A stretch of 64,000 nucleotides of DNA from REEB95 sp035934235 (GTDB lineage: Bacteria; Pseudomonadota; Alphaproteobacteria; ATCC43930; CGMCC-115725): contig DASYYB010000029.1 in assembly GCA_035934235.1 (NCBI GenBank), positions 1 through 64,000 on the forward strand, read 5' to 3'. The notes under the pieces are model-generated. The model saw only the letters and a program-made list of their open reading frames with translations, had not been told where the DNA came from and made no database searches. This document shows, piece after piece, positions 1-10,594 of the stretch. The position numbers were made by a program, and so were the translations under genes. Position 1 is the stretch's first letter; every line of letters begins with the position of its first letter.

Positions 1-776
1 GCTCGGAGACGCGCGGCCACGCCCCGATGCAGGCGCCGCATCTCGGCTTTCAGCGCCTGCAGGGCGGCCAGAGCCTGGTGCTCGTCGATACCGGCAGGCC
101 GGCGCCGCGCGGCTTCGACGCCGAGGCGCACGCCGGGACGCTGTCATTCGAGCTGAGCCAGGGGCGCGAGCGGCTCATCGTCAATTGCGGCGGCTATCGC
201 GGCGCCAAGCCGGCGTGGCGGCGGGTCGTTCGGCTCAGCGCGGCGCATTCGGTGCTTGTCGTCGGCGACACCAATTCCACCGAGATCCACGCCGGCGGCA
301 ACCTCGGCCGCGTGCCGTCCTCGGTCCGCGTCGAGCGCGCCGAGGACGGCGGCCATCAATGGATCGCCGCGACGCATGACGGCTACCGCCGGCGCTTCGG
401 CCTGACCTACTCGCGCGAGCTTTATCTCGCCGCCGACGGCGACGATCTGCGCGGCGAAGACCGGCTGGTCGTGGTCGGCAACGGTCCGCCGCGCGGCCAC
501 GGCTTTGCCATCCGGTTCCATCTGCATCCCGACGTGCAGGCCTCAACGACGCAGGACGGCAACGCCGTTCTCCTGAAATCGCCGAACGGCGTGTTCTGGC
601 GGCTGAAAGCGGCGGGCGCGGTGATGAACCTCGCCGAGAGCGTCTATCTCGGTGACGGTGCGGCGCGCAAGACGCAGCAGGTCGTGCTCGACGGCCATGC
701 CGGCTCGACCGGCGCCGCGGTCAAATGGGCGTTGAAGCGCGAAGCCAAGAAGGGCGAGAAGCCGGGCGAGGCGTGA
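1..776 (+). CDS. Heparinase II/III family protein, C-terminal part (5' end outside window)
   Basis: The frame is open from the left edge of the window to the TGA at 774-776, so only about the last 258 residues are present. The sequence resembles the C-terminal beta-sandwich of heparinase II/III-like polysaccharide lyases: it has a run reading LSFELSQGRERLIVNCGG and the later segment AHSVLVVGDTNSTEI. The catalytic N-terminal alpha-barrel is not in the window. In related alphaproteobacteria a gene of this family commonly sits just upstream of purH, which fits the neighbours here. The stop is 4 bases before the next start, so the two genes are probably co-transcribed. The substrate cannot be named; cell-wall or extracellular polysaccharide is only a guess. 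Confidence 0.75.
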   Translation, partial: SETRGHAPMQAPHLGFQRLQGGQSLVLVDTGRPAPRGFDAEAHAGTLSFELSQGRERLIVNCGGYRGAKPAWRRVVRLSAAHSVLVVGDTNSTEIHAGGNLGRVPSSVRVERAEDGGHQWIAATHDGYRRRFGLTYSRELYLAADGDDLRGEDRLVVVGNGPPRGHGFAIRFHLHPDVQASTTQDGNAVLLKSPNGVFWRLKAAGAVMNLAESVYLGDGAARKTQQVVLDGHAGSTGAAVKWALKREAKKGEKPGEA

Positions 777-780
777 CGAC

Positions 781-1377
781 ATGAACGAGCGGGCCGGTTT
801 CTTCCAGGGCACCGAGATGCCAACTTCTGGTTGGTGGCCGGTGCTGTGGCCCGATCCGACTGCCGTGCTCGCCGCCATGGGCGTAGAGCGCGGCAGCGAC
901 GTGATCGACTTGTGCTGCGGCGATGGCTGGTTCACTGCGCCGCTGGCGACGATCGCCGGCCATGTCGTCGCCGTCGACCTCGATCCCAAGTTTCTCGCCA
1001 TGGCGCAAGTGCGGGTCAGCGCCACCGGCGCGACCAACTGCGCCTTCATCGCGGGCGACGCCTATGACATCGCGGCCTTGATGCCGCGGACGGTCGATTA
1101 CGTGCTGATGGGCAACGCCTTTCACGGCGTGCCCGAGCCGGCGCGGCTGGCCGAGGCTGTGCGCCGTGCGCTCAAGCCGGGCGGGCGCTTCGGCGTGATC
1201 AACTGGCACAAGCGGCCGCGCGAGGAAACGCAAGTGTCGGGTGAGCCGCGTGGGCCACGCACAGAACTGCGCCTGTCGCCGGAAGAGACCGTTGCGCGCA
1301 TCGCGCCGGCGGGACTGAAGCTCGCCCGAATCGTCGAACTGCCGCCCTATCATTACGGCGCAATCTTCGCCCGCTGA
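781..1377 (+). CDS. Class I SAM-dependent methyltransferase
   Basis: A protein of 198 residues with a Rossmann-type methyltransferase fold. The glycine-rich SAM loop is seen as VIDLCCGDGWFTAPLA near residues 41-56, followed by an acidic strand end (VAVDLD) that would bind the ribose hydroxyls. Later segments (YVLMGNAFHGV and ALKPGGRFGVINW) match motifs II and III of the class. No feature reveals the methyl acceptor. The ATG is 4 bases after the heparinase-family stop, which suggests translational coupling. It ends 57 bases before purH on the same strand. The fold is certain, the substrate is unknown. Confidence 0.8.
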   Translation: MNERAGFFQGTEMPTSGWWPVLWPDPTAVLAAMGVERGSDVIDLCCGDGWFTAPLATIAGHVVAVDLDPKFLAMAQVRVSATGATNCAFIAGDAYDIAALMPRTVDYVLMGNAFHGVPEPARLAEAVRRALKPGGRFGVINWHKRPREETQVSGEPRGPRTELRLSPEETVARIAPAGLKLARIVELPPYHYGAIFAR

Positions 1378-1434
1378 CCTTGCGCCCAGCGCGGCATCGC
1401 CTTATGGTCGCGCTGCCTTTTGCGCGGAAATCCC

Positions 1435-2991
1435 ATGTCCGAACCCCGCCTTCGCCCGGTCCGCCGGGCGCTGATTTCGGTTTCCGACAAGGCCGGCCTC
1501 ATACCCTTCGCCCAGGCGCTCGCGCGGCATAAGGTCGCCTTCGTCTCGACCGGCGGCACCGCCAAGGCGCTGACCGATGCCGGGCTCGCGGTCGAGGAAG
1601 TGGCATCCGTCACCAAGTTTCCCGAGCTGCTCGACGGCCGGCTCAAGACGCTGCATCCGGCGATCCACGGCGGCATCTTGGCCAAACGTGGGGACCGCGC
1701 GCACATGGACGCGATCGCCCAGCACGGTATCGCACCGATCGATCTGGTCGTCGTCAATCTCTATCCCTTCGCCGCAACGGTCGCGCGCGGCGCACCGTTC
1801 GACGAATGCGTCGAGAATATCGACATCGGCGGACCGTCACTGATCCGCGCCGCTGCCAAGAACCACGCCGACGTCGCGGTGGCGACCGATGCGGCGGATT
1901 ACGACGCCATCATTCACGAAATGGACGCGCACAAGGGCGCGACGACGTTGGCGTTGCGCCGCGACCTGGCGCAGCGCGCGTTCGCCCGCACCGCCGCCTA
2001 CGATGCCGAAATCGCTTGGTGGATGGCGCGCCAATCCGGCGACGAATTCCCCGAGGCGCTGATCCTGGCGGCGGCGCGCAAGCAGACGCTGCGCTACGGC
2101 GAGAACCCGCACCAGCACGCGGCGTTTTATGTCGGCGGCGCGGCGCGCAAAGGCGTCGCCACCGCGCACCAGCTTCAGGGCAAGGAACTCAGCTATAACA
2201 ATCTCAACGACACCGACGCCGCGTTCGAGCTGGCGGCCGAATTCGCGGAGCCCACGGTGGTCATCGTCAAGCACGGCAATCCGTGCGGCGTCGCCGTCGG
2301 CAAAAATCTCCGCGCCGCATGGGACAAGGCGCTCGCGACCGATCCGACGAGCGCGTTCGGCGGCATCGTCGCAGTCAACCGGCCACTCGATGCGCCAACC
2401 GCCGAGGCGATCGGCGCGTTGTTCATGGAAGTGGTGATTGCACCCGCGATCGAGGATGCAGCGCTGGCCGTGCTCAAGAAGAAAAACGCGCTACGCGTCT
2501 TGACGACGGGCGGCATGCCCGATCCGGTCGAGGCCGGCGTCATGCTCAAATCGGTGGCTGGCGGCTATCTGTTGCAGACGCGCGACGGCGGCCGCATCTC
2601 CGAGAGCCAGCTCAAGACCGTGACGAAGCGCGCGCCGAGCCGGCAGGAGATCGCCGATCTCGTTTTCGCCGTTCGCGTCTGCAAGCACGTCAAATCGAAC
2701 GCCATCGTCTTCGCCAAAGACGGCGCCACCGTCGGCGTCGGCGCCGGACAGATGAGCCGCGTCGATTCCGTGCGCGTCGCGGCGCAGAAGGGCGGCGCCG
2801 CGATCAAGGGATCGGTGGTGGCGAGCGACGCATTCTTTCCGTTCGCCGACGGGCTCGAAGCCGCAATCGCAGCCGGCGCCACCGCGGCGATCCAACCCGG
2901 CGGCTCGGTGCGCGACGCCGAGGTGATCGCCGCCGCCGACAAGGCCGGCATCGCCATGGTGTTCACCGGCATGCGGCACTTCCGGCACTGA
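1435..2991 (+). CDS. purH: Bifunctional AICAR formyltransferase / IMP cyclohydrolase
   Basis: PurH catalyses the last two steps of IMP synthesis in the cytoplasm. The 518-residue protein starts MSEPRLRPVRRALISVSDK. The N-terminal IMP cyclohydrolase (MGS-like) domain shows FVSTGGTAKAL and the segment GRLKTLHPAIHGG. The larger AICAR transformylase domain includes KHGNPCGVAVG near residue 279 and SAFGGIVAVN, the family hallmarks. I chose the ATG at 1435 over a TTG at 1420 in the same frame because family proteins begin a few residues before the ALISVSDK strand. Length is normal. It stands alone among the purine genes here, with acetyl-CoA synthetase following 82 bases later. Confidence 0.97.
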   Translation: MSEPRLRPVRRALISVSDKAGLIPFAQALARHKVAFVSTGGTAKALTDAGLAVEEVASVTKFPELLDGRLKTLHPAIHGGILAKRGDRAHMDAIAQHGIAPIDLVVVNLYPFAATVARGAPFDECVENIDIGGPSLIRAAAKNHADVAVATDAADYDAIIHEMDAHKGATTLALRRDLAQRAFARTAAYDAEIAWWMARQSGDEFPEALILAAARKQTLRYGENPHQHAAFYVGGAARKGVATAHQLQGKELSYNNLNDTDAAFELAAEFAEPTVVIVKHGNPCGVAVGKNLRAAWDKALATDPTSAFGGIVAVNRPLDAPTAEAIGALFMEVVIAPAIEDAALAVLKKKNALRVLTTGGMPDPVEAGVMLKSVAGGYLLQTRDGGRISESQLKTVTKRAPSRQEIADLVFAVRVCKHVKSNAIVFAKDGATVGVGAGQMSRVDSVRVAAQKGGAAIKGSVVASDAFFPFADGLEAAIAAGATAAIQPGGSVRDAEVIAAADKAGIAMVFTGMRHFRH

Positions 2992-3073
2992 CACGGCACG
3001 CGCTTCCGGCGCGCTTGTTCCCGGCCACCGGGGTTCCTAAACTCGGCGGAAATAAGCCTTTCGGGAGGGCGCC

Positions 3074-5016
<1,943 letters not shown>

Positions 5017-5020
<4 letters not shown>

Positions 5021-5673
5021 GCTGGCGTCCGCGCGAAGGCGACGCCGATCATGGCGTCGCGGCTGACCAGCGCCGCCAGCCGCTCGACGCTCCAGCCATC
5101 GGTGCCTGCCGGCCGCTCGGGCAGCACGAGATAACGCATATCCGCCGTCGAATCGTGGACGCGGACTTCCTTGTCCGCCGGCACGATTGTGCCGAATTCC
5201 TTCAGCACCGCGCGTGGTTCGTGCACCGTGCGGCTGCGGTAACTGCGGCTTTTGTACCAGTCGGGCGGCAGCCCCAGCACCATGCGCGGATAGCACGAAC
5301 ACAAGGTGCAGACGACGACGTTGTGCACCGTCGGCGTATTCTCGACCACGAACAGCCGCGTCGTGCCCATGTCGATGCCGAAATCGCGCACTGCTTCGGT
5401 GCCGTCGACCATGAGCCGCGCCTTGAAGGCCGGATCGGTCCAGGCGCGGGCGACGATCTTGGCGCCCAACGCCTCGCCGCGTGAATCCATCGCCTCGATC
5501 GCACCCTGGATCTCGGCCGGCGAGACGATGCCCTTGGCGGTGAGCAGCTCGCGCACGGCGATTTCCATGATCTGGAAGTGACCGAGCGTGTCGTCGGTAT
5601 CCGGTCGCGGCGGATGGCGATGCGGATGTGCGTGATCGTGATGGTCGTGGGCGTGATCGTGCGGATCGCTCAT
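5017..5673 (-). CDS. Cobalt-type nitrile hydratase alpha subunit / thiocyanate hydrolase gamma-like subunit
   Basis: A protein of 218 residues carrying the metal-binding loop VCTLCSCY; the claw cysteines are C122, C125 and C127. Threonine between the first two cysteines is the signature of cobalt enzymes, while iron enzymes have serine. This subunit normally holds non-corrin Co(III) with two oxidised cysteines and hydrates nitriles, or thiocyanate in the thiocyanate hydrolase branch. The N-terminus has nine histidines within the first 20 residues, unusual and possibly metal-binding. I chose the ATG at 5673 because it overlaps the preceding stop as ATGA; a second ATG lies 9 bases upstream. It is the third gene of a tightly coupled cassette with two half-length beta subunits. 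Confidence 0.93.
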
Positions 5674-5996
5674 CGGTCGCATCCGGCGGGCTCAAGCCAG
5701 TGCTGATAAATCTCGATATCGAGCGTGTCGGCCGAGTTGCCCGCGTAATCGGGCCACACCTCGCGCTGGCGGAAGCGTACGCGGTAGAGCGGCTGCGCCG
5801 GCAGGCCGGGGCGGCTGTAGGCCAGCTCCTCGGGATTGGCGAACGCGCCGAGCGCGTGCACCACCGTGCCGCGATGGCCACGGATGTACCACGGCGTGCG
5901 GATATGGCCCGGCGGATAGGCACGGCGCACGCTCACCGTGTCGCCCGGCTTGAAGCGCGCCGGCACCGACGCGTTGGCGGCAGCGCGGCCGGTCAC
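5670..5996 (-). CDS. Nitrile hydratase beta-subunit C-terminal half (SH3-like), separate gene
   Basis: A protein of 108 residues that corresponds to the SH3-like C-terminal domain of nitrile hydratase beta subunits, and to the alpha subunit of thiocyanate hydrolase. The diagnostic segment is PPGHIRTPWYIRGHRG; by alignment from memory, its arginine (R33) matches the beta-subunit arginine that hydrogen-bonds the oxidised cysteines of the active site. The end (EIYQHWLEPAG) also matches the family. The start is GTG, overlapping the upstream stop as GTGA at 5993-5996, and the stop overlaps the alpha-like ATG as ATGA at 5670-5673. The product probably assembles with both neighbours. Confidence 0.88.
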   Translation of the reverse strand: MTGRAAANASVPARFKPGDTVSVRRAYPPGHIRTPWYIRGHRGTVVHALGAFANPEELAYSRPGLPAQPLYRVRFRQREVWPDYAGNSADTLDIEIYQHWLEPAGCDR

Positions 5997-6313
5997 GGCG
6001 CGACGCCTTCTCGCCGTGCGATCTCTTCCATCTTGCGGCCGAGCTCGTCGGCGGTGAGCACGCCGCGTTGCAGCAGGGTGTTGGCGATGGCCGAAATCCA
6101 GCGCTCGTAATAGGTCATGCGGTCATAGGCGTCGGGCGGCAGAGCCTCGATATTCTTGCGCATCTCGTCGACCCGGAGATGGCCTTTGGCCGCCAGCAGC
6201 ACGTTGAGCGCGTCGACGCGCTTTTCCCAGAAGGCGTAGTCGTGCTCGGTCTTTTCGACTGGGCCCGCCAGCAGCCCGCCTATGTCGTGATGGCCGCGAA
6301 TCGGCTCGCGCAT
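5993..6313 (-). CDS. Nitrile hydratase beta-subunit N-terminal half, separate gene
   Basis: A protein of 106 residues related to the N-terminal helical half of nitrile hydratase beta. Family features are HHDIGGLLAG near the start (compare HDxGG), DEMRKNIE with R52 at the position of the second active-site arginine, and MTYYERWISAIANTLL. Thiocyanate hydrolase beta subunits have the same organisation. Small activator proteins of nitrile hydratase are also homologous to this half, so an accessory (metallochaperone) role cannot be excluded. The HDIGG motif and the retained arginine favour a structural subunit. The ATG at 6313 was chosen because the family motif begins at residue 8. It is first in the operon. 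Confidence 0.82.
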   Translation of the reverse strand: MREPIRGHHDIGGLLAGPVEKTEHDYAFWEKRVDALNVLLAAKGHLRVDEMRKNIEALPPDAYDRMTYYERWISAIANTLLQRGVLTADELGRKMEEIARREGVAP

Positions 6314-6384
6314 GGGCCGATTATTGCCCGCGACCGGAGGGCCAGCAAGGCGGGTTAACGAGGGCTTCAGCCTTTTGCCACACC

Positions 6385-6403
6385 GGTAAACCCGCCATTT
6401 ACC
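6385..6403. promoter_or_regulatory. Inverted repeat between divergent genes
   Basis: GGTAAA at 6385-6390 and TTTACC at 6398-6403 form a perfect 6-bp inverted repeat with a 7-base spacer. It lies in the 152-bp divergent region between the nitrile hydratase-like cassette (minus strand) and the 428-residue unknown protein (plus strand). The size and symmetry fit a dimeric repressor site, but no regulator gene is adjacent and the motif is not one I can assign. Confidence 0.35.
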
Positions 6404-6465
6404 ATTTTCGGCCAGGATCATAGTCGCCAGTTCCCGGGCGATCCGACGCCCAACCGGAGAGCGCC

Positions 6466-7752
6466 GTGCCGGCCAACGACAGCCATCCTGAGCCTACGAA
6501 CGCGTCGCCCGCTTCTGCGCCGGCGCGGCCGAACGGTCCACGCGTTCCAACCCTGTGCCGGTTGGTCTGTCAGGCCTTCGAAGCGTTCCTCGCCAACCGT
6601 GCCGACAATCCCCGGCTGCCGGGATTGATTCCGCGCAGCATGATCGCGCCCTGGTGGGATGCGGTCACCGCGCTGTGCGCCGACGAACTCGCACGCTTCG
6701 AACAGCGGCTCAAAACCATCATCGGCACCGGCGAATTCGAGGACGCGGATCAGCTCGCGGTCGAGTCGCAGCGCGCCGCCATCGGCTGGAACATCCGCGT
6801 GCTGACGGCCGTACAGCAGCCATCCGCCATCCCGGCGATCGCCGCCGTCGCCGCCGACAAGTTTCTGATCGAGGACATTCGCGAAGTCTCCCGCATTCTG
6901 GCGATCGCCGCGCCGCTGCGCTCGCAGCTCGCGCTCACCCACTCGCTGATGGCCGAAGACGGCCAGATGGAAGGCCGCCGCATCTTCGACCTGTCGAAGG
7001 ACACGGTCACCATGCTGCGCCAGCAGTATCAGACCTTCGCCGAGGTGATCGGCGCCGACGCGATTTATTTCGCGCTCGCGCTGGCGAACCAGATGCTCCG
7101 GCCCTGGCAGATCATGCTGGTGGCGCGGACACTGGCCTGGCGGCCGCGCGACCATCGTTCACGTTATCCGGAGTTCGACACGCTGGCCCAGCGCCTCATT
7201 CTCGAGCTGAAACGCACGGCCGGCGAGATCGCGACATTGACCCGCAAAGACGACGTTGCCGGCCAGATGGCGACGATCAAGAATTTGACCACGGGCTATT
7301 TCGACGGGGTCGACGGACTGATCGGCGCGTTCGGTCCGGCGCTCGCCAACCACGACGACGCGGCGTGGAACGCGCCCGGCGAAGCGCACACGGTCCTGGC
7401 GGCGGCTTTTGATCGCGCGTTCAACGAACGGGCGGCGGAATTGGTTTTGCGCGCCAACGACGAAGCCGGCGACGAGACGGCGCTTGCCGCCGCGGAGTTC
7501 CTCGGTGTGGTTATCGAGAACGGGCCGCGCTACGGCTTCGCCAACGAAGCGCGCGAATGTCGCGAGCGCCTCGGGCGTACGATCGAAACCAAGGCCAATG
7601 CGGTCGTCGCCGAAATGCAGAGCACGCCGAACCCGGCCGCACAGCAACGGTTCTATGCCCTGCTGCGCGCGATCGAGGCCATGTTCAAGGATCCCGAGGG
7701 CGTGCAATTCGCCCGTAACCTGCGGATGTCGCGCCAGGTTTCTGCCGCCTGA
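6466..7752 (+). CDS. Hypothetical protein, 428 residues, mostly helical
   Basis: I do not recognise this protein. It begins with a GTG preceded by GGAGA, then has a proline/alanine-rich first 25 residues of low complexity. The rest looks soluble and almost entirely alpha-helical, with many Ala, Glu, Arg and Leu residues and no signal peptide, membrane segment, nucleotide-binding loop or cysteine cluster. A segment around residues 140-205 (IREVSRILAIAAPLRSQLAL, then a DLSKDTVTMLRQQ stretch) looks like long amphipathic helices. It is divergent from the nitrile hydratase-like cassette and followed after 85 bp by a dehydrogenase. Codon use looks like its neighbours, so it is probably a genuine lineage-specific gene. 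Confidence 0.75.
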   Translation: MPANDSHPEPTNASPASAPARPNGPRVPTLCRLVCQAFEAFLANRADNPRLPGLIPRSMIAPWWDAVTALCADELARFEQRLKTIIGTGEFEDADQLAVESQRAAIGWNIRVLTAVQQPSAIPAIAAVAADKFLIEDIREVSRILAIAAPLRSQLALTHSLMAEDGQMEGRRIFDLSKDTVTMLRQQYQTFAEVIGADAIYFALALANQMLRPWQIMLVARTLAWRPRDHRSRYPEFDTLAQRLILELKRTAGEIATLTRKDDVAGQMATIKNLTTGYFDGVDGLIGAFGPALANHDDAAWNAPGEAHTVLAAAFDRAFNERAAELVLRANDEAGDETALAAAEFLGVVIENGPRYGFANEARECRERLGRTIETKANAVVAEMQSTPNPAAQQRFYALLRAIEAMFKDPEGVQFARNLRMSRQVSAA

Positions 7753-7837
7753 GCGCGGCCGTCGCTTCTCCCGCCTGTGCTTGACCGTCGCGCGCGATGC
7801 CAGTAGGCAGAGCGCGCAACCGGCGGGAGGCATCGCC

Positions 7838-8734
7838 ATGCAGATCGGATTTTGCGGCCTGGGACGAATGGGCGCGGCCATGGTTTCGCGCCTGCTCGAT
7901 CAAGGCCAAAAACCTGCCGTCTGGAACCGCAATCCCGACAAGGTCCCGCCGCTGGTGACCAAGGGCGCGCACGCAGCGCCAACGCCGGCCGCGGTGGCGG
8001 CGCAGTCCGACATCGTGCTGTCGATCCTGCTCGACGAGCCGGCGGTGCGCGCGGTCTATGACGGAAAAGACGGGCTGCTGTCGGGCGACATCAAGGGCAA
8101 GCTCTTCATCGACATGAGTACGGTGACGCCGACCGTGCCGCAGGAGCTGGCGCGACGCGCGCGCGCCAAAGGCGGCGGCTTTCTCGAATGTCCGGTCGGC
8201 GGCACGGTCGGGCCGGCGCGCGAAGGCCGCTTGATCGGCATGGTCGGCGGCGAGGCGGCGGATTTCGCGCGCGCCAAGCCGGTGCTCGATCTCCTCTGCC
8301 GCAAGGTCGATCACCTGGGCCCGAACGGCGCCGGCGCGGCGATGAAGCTCGCGATCAACCTGCCGCTATGCATCTATTGGGAAGCGCTCGGCGAAGCGAT
8401 CGCACTCACGCGCGACTTCAACATTCCGCCGGCCAAGATGATCGAAATCTTCGGCGAGAGCTCGGGCGGCATCAATGGCCTCAAGGTGCGTGGACCCGCG
8501 GTGGTCAAGGCGCTCGAAACCGGCGAACGGCCGCCGGTCGGGTTCACCGTCAACGGCGTGATCAAGGACATGAACATCATGCTGGACTGGGCCCGGCATC
8601 TTGGCGTCGAGCTGCCGGCGCTCGAACGCGTACGCGCCTCGTACCAAGCGGCGTCACGCGCCGGTTGGGATCAGGCCGACAATTGCAGCGTGCTGTTCTA
8701 TCGTCTGGCCGAAGCGCAGAAGCCAGCGCGGTAG
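7838..8734 (+). CDS. NAD(P)-dependent beta-hydroxyacid dehydrogenase (3-hydroxyisobutyrate dehydrogenase family)
   Basis: A protein of 298 residues starting MQIGFCGLGRMGAAMVSRLL, which contains the N-terminal dinucleotide-binding GxGxMG motif at residues 7-12. The substrate-binding motif appears as FLECPVGGTVGPAREG and the catalytic lysine region as GAGAAMKLAINL, both characteristic of the 3-hydroxyisobutyrate / 6-phosphogluconate dehydrogenase superfamily. GGGAGG lies 7 bases before the ATG. Possible substrates include 3-hydroxyisobutyrate, tartronate semialdehyde or succinic semialdehyde; the sequence does not settle this. Its stop is only 4 bases from the stop of livM on the other strand, so there is hardly room for a terminator. 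Confidence 0.88.
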   Translation: MQIGFCGLGRMGAAMVSRLLDQGQKPAVWNRNPDKVPPLVTKGAHAAPTPAAVAAQSDIVLSILLDEPAVRAVYDGKDGLLSGDIKGKLFIDMSTVTPTVPQELARRARAKGGGFLECPVGGTVGPAREGRLIGMVGGEAADFARAKPVLDLLCRKVDHLGPNGAGAAMKLAINLPLCIYWEALGEAIALTRDFNIPPAKMIEIFGESSGGINGLKVRGPAVVKALETGERPPVGFTVNGVIKDMNIMLDWARHLGVELPALERVRASYQAASRAGWDQADNCSVLFYRLAEAQKPAR

Positions 8735-8738
8735 CGGT

Positions 8739-9737
8739 TCATTCGGCGGCTTGCGGCGCCGCCGGAGCAGGCGGTACGCGCGGTCGCGTCCACAGCCGCT
8801 CGGCGGTGCCGACGATGCCGCGCGGCATGAAGATGATGAACATCACCAGCAACGCGCCGTAGATCGTGTTGGCGGCGCCGACGAAATGCGTGCCGAACAG
8901 CACGCGCAGCCCTTCGGTCAGCAGGATGGTGAAGGCGGCGCCGACCGTGGGCCCGAGCATGTTGTACATGCCGCCGGCGATGGCGGCGAAGACGATCTCG
9001 AGCGAAATGCCGACGCCCGACATCGCATCGGGGCTGAGATACATCAGATATTGGGCGTAAAGCGCGCCGCCGAGGGCAGTCAGGCCTGTCGACAGGGCCG
9101 TGACCTTGAGTTTCTCGCGCAACACATCGACGCCGGCCGCTTCGGCCGCATCCTCGTCCTCGGCGACCGCTTCGAGGGCCAGCCGGATCATACCGCGTTC
9201 GACGAAATGCCACGCCGCAAGGCCGATCAGCCATGCCACCAGCGCCACGACATAGAACTCGGCCTTGTTCGGCAGTTGCAGCGCATACCACGAGGGGCCG
9301 ACGGTGCGTGGTGTCATGCCGAGCGAGCCGCCAGTAACGTCGCGCGCGGCGACGATGACCAGCAACACCACCTGGCCGAGCGCGAGCGTGATCAGCGCGA
9401 AATAATGGCCGACCACCTTCTGGCGCGACGACGGATAGCCGACGATCAACGCCAGCGCGACCGACAGCGCCATAGCGATCGGTATGCCGAGCCATGGCGT
9501 CACGCCGTAATTGTTCCACAACAGCGTCGGCACATAGGCGCCGACGCCCAGGAACGCGCCGTGGCCGAGCGACGTCAGCCGGAAGCGGCCCATCAGCGCC
9601 CAGGCGGTGTAAACCAGGCTCCAGATCGCGATCTGCACCGCCAGATGGAGGAAATAGTCGGACAGGAAGAACGGCGCGACCACCACCGCCGCCAGCGGCA
9701 GATAAAGGCCAAGCCGCCGGTCGCGCGTGCCGCTCAT
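8739..9737 (-). CDS. livM: Branched-chain amino acid-type ABC transporter permease (LivM)
   Basis: An inner-membrane permease of 332 residues with many hydrophobic segments, starting MSGTRDRRLGLYLPLAAVVV. Typical LivM features are the segment LTSLGHGAFLGVGAYV near residue 60 and the cytoplasmic coupling helix EDEDAAEAAGVDVLREKLKV. The ATG at 9737 overlaps the LivH stop as ATGA, so translation is coupled. It is the last gene of a five-gene importer operon reading substrate-binding protein, LivG, LivF, LivH, LivM. The C-terminus is rich in Ala, Pro and Arg. The transported solute is not determined by sequence alone. Confidence 0.93.
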   Translation of the reverse strand: MSGTRDRRLGLYLPLAAVVVAPFFLSDYFLHLAVQIAIWSLVYTAWALMGRFRLTSLGHGAFLGVGAYVPTLLWNNYGVTPWLGIPIAMALSVALALIVGYPSSRQKVVGHYFALITLALGQVVLLVIVAARDVTGGSLGMTPRTVGPSWYALQLPNKAEFYVVALVAWLIGLAAWHFVERGMIRLALEAVAEDEDAAEAAGVDVLREKLKVTALSTGLTALGGALYAQYLMYLSPDAMSGVGISLEIVFAAIAGGMYNMLGPTVGAAFTILLTEGLRVLFGTHFVGAANTIYGALLVMFIIFMPRGIVGTAERLWTRPRVPPAPAAPQAAE

Positions 9738-10588
9738 TTGCCGAGAAACCCCTGCGGCCGGATCAGGATCATGACGATGAAGAAGACGAAGGCCAGAACC
9801 TCGGCGGCTTCGATTGGGAAGTAATAGCCGCCGACCGCGATGATCTGGCTGATGACGAAGGCGGCGATGAAGCCGCCGATCATGTTGCCGAGCCCGCCGA
9901 GAACGCAAACCATGAAAGTGATCGGCCCGAAGGTGAGGCCGATGAACGGGTGGACGTCGTATTGCAGCACCAGCAGGCAGGCGGCGAGGCCAGCAAGGCC
10001 GCCGCCGATCGCCGAGGTGAGGATGTAGATCCCGCGTTCGTTGGCGCCCATCAGGCCCATCACCTCGCGGTCCTGGGAGATGGCGCGGATGGCGGTACCG
10101 AGGTAGGTGCGCGCCAGGAACAGGTAAAGGCCGACGGCGCCGATCAGCGCGATGCCGAAGGCGATGAGCCGCGAGAAGCTGATGAAGATCCCGCCGAGCT
10201 CGAGCACCGGCAGGCGGATTCCCAAATTGCGGAAATCGGTGCCGAACAGCAGCGTCGCCAGACTTTGCAGGAAGAACAGCAGCCCGCCGGTGGCCAGCAG
10301 CTGATTGATCGGCGCCGAGCCCAAAATCGGCTCGATGACGACGACGTGCACCAGCAGCCCGAGCACGGTCGCAAACGCGATCGCGGCGACGCAGGCGAGC
10401 AGCAGTGGCCAATGCCACATGACGTAGAGCCAGAACACCGCATACATCGCGGCCATCACCACCTCGGCGTAGCAGATCCAAATCACGTCGATGACGCCGA
10501 AAATCAGGTTGAGGCCGAGCGACAACAGCGCCAACACGCCGCCCAGGAGAAGGCCGTTGATGATCGCTTCGAGCAGATAGATGTCCAT
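9734..10588 (-). CDS. livH: Branched-chain amino acid-type ABC transporter permease (LivH)
   Basis: A permease of 284 residues beginning MDIYLLEAIINGLLLGGVLAL, with about eight hydrophobic segments. The coupling segment is seen as AIRAISQDREVMGLMGANER, the LivH equivalent of an EAA loop. The ILIRPQGFLGK end is typical of the family. It would form a heterodimer with LivM to make the membrane channel of the importer, driven by LivF and LivG. The start is 6 bases after the LivF stop. Confidence 0.94.
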   Translation of the reverse strand: MDIYLLEAIINGLLLGGVLALLSLGLNLIFGVIDVIWICYAEVVMAAMYAVFWLYVMWHWPLLLACVAAIAFATVLGLLVHVVVIEPILGSAPINQLLATGGLLFFLQSLATLLFGTDFRNLGIRLPVLELGGIFISFSRLIAFGIALIGAVGLYLFLARTYLGTAIRAISQDREVMGLMGANERGIYILTSAIGGGLAGLAACLLVLQYDVHPFIGLTFGPITFMVCVLGGLGNMIGGFIAAFVISQIIAVGGYYFPIEAAEVLAFVFFIVMILIRPQGFLGK

Positions 10589-10594
10589 CGCGGC

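Noticed and set aside
1420..1434. Upstream TTG as the purH start
   Set aside because: The ATG at 1435 fits the conserved N-terminus; the extension adds five non-conserved residues.
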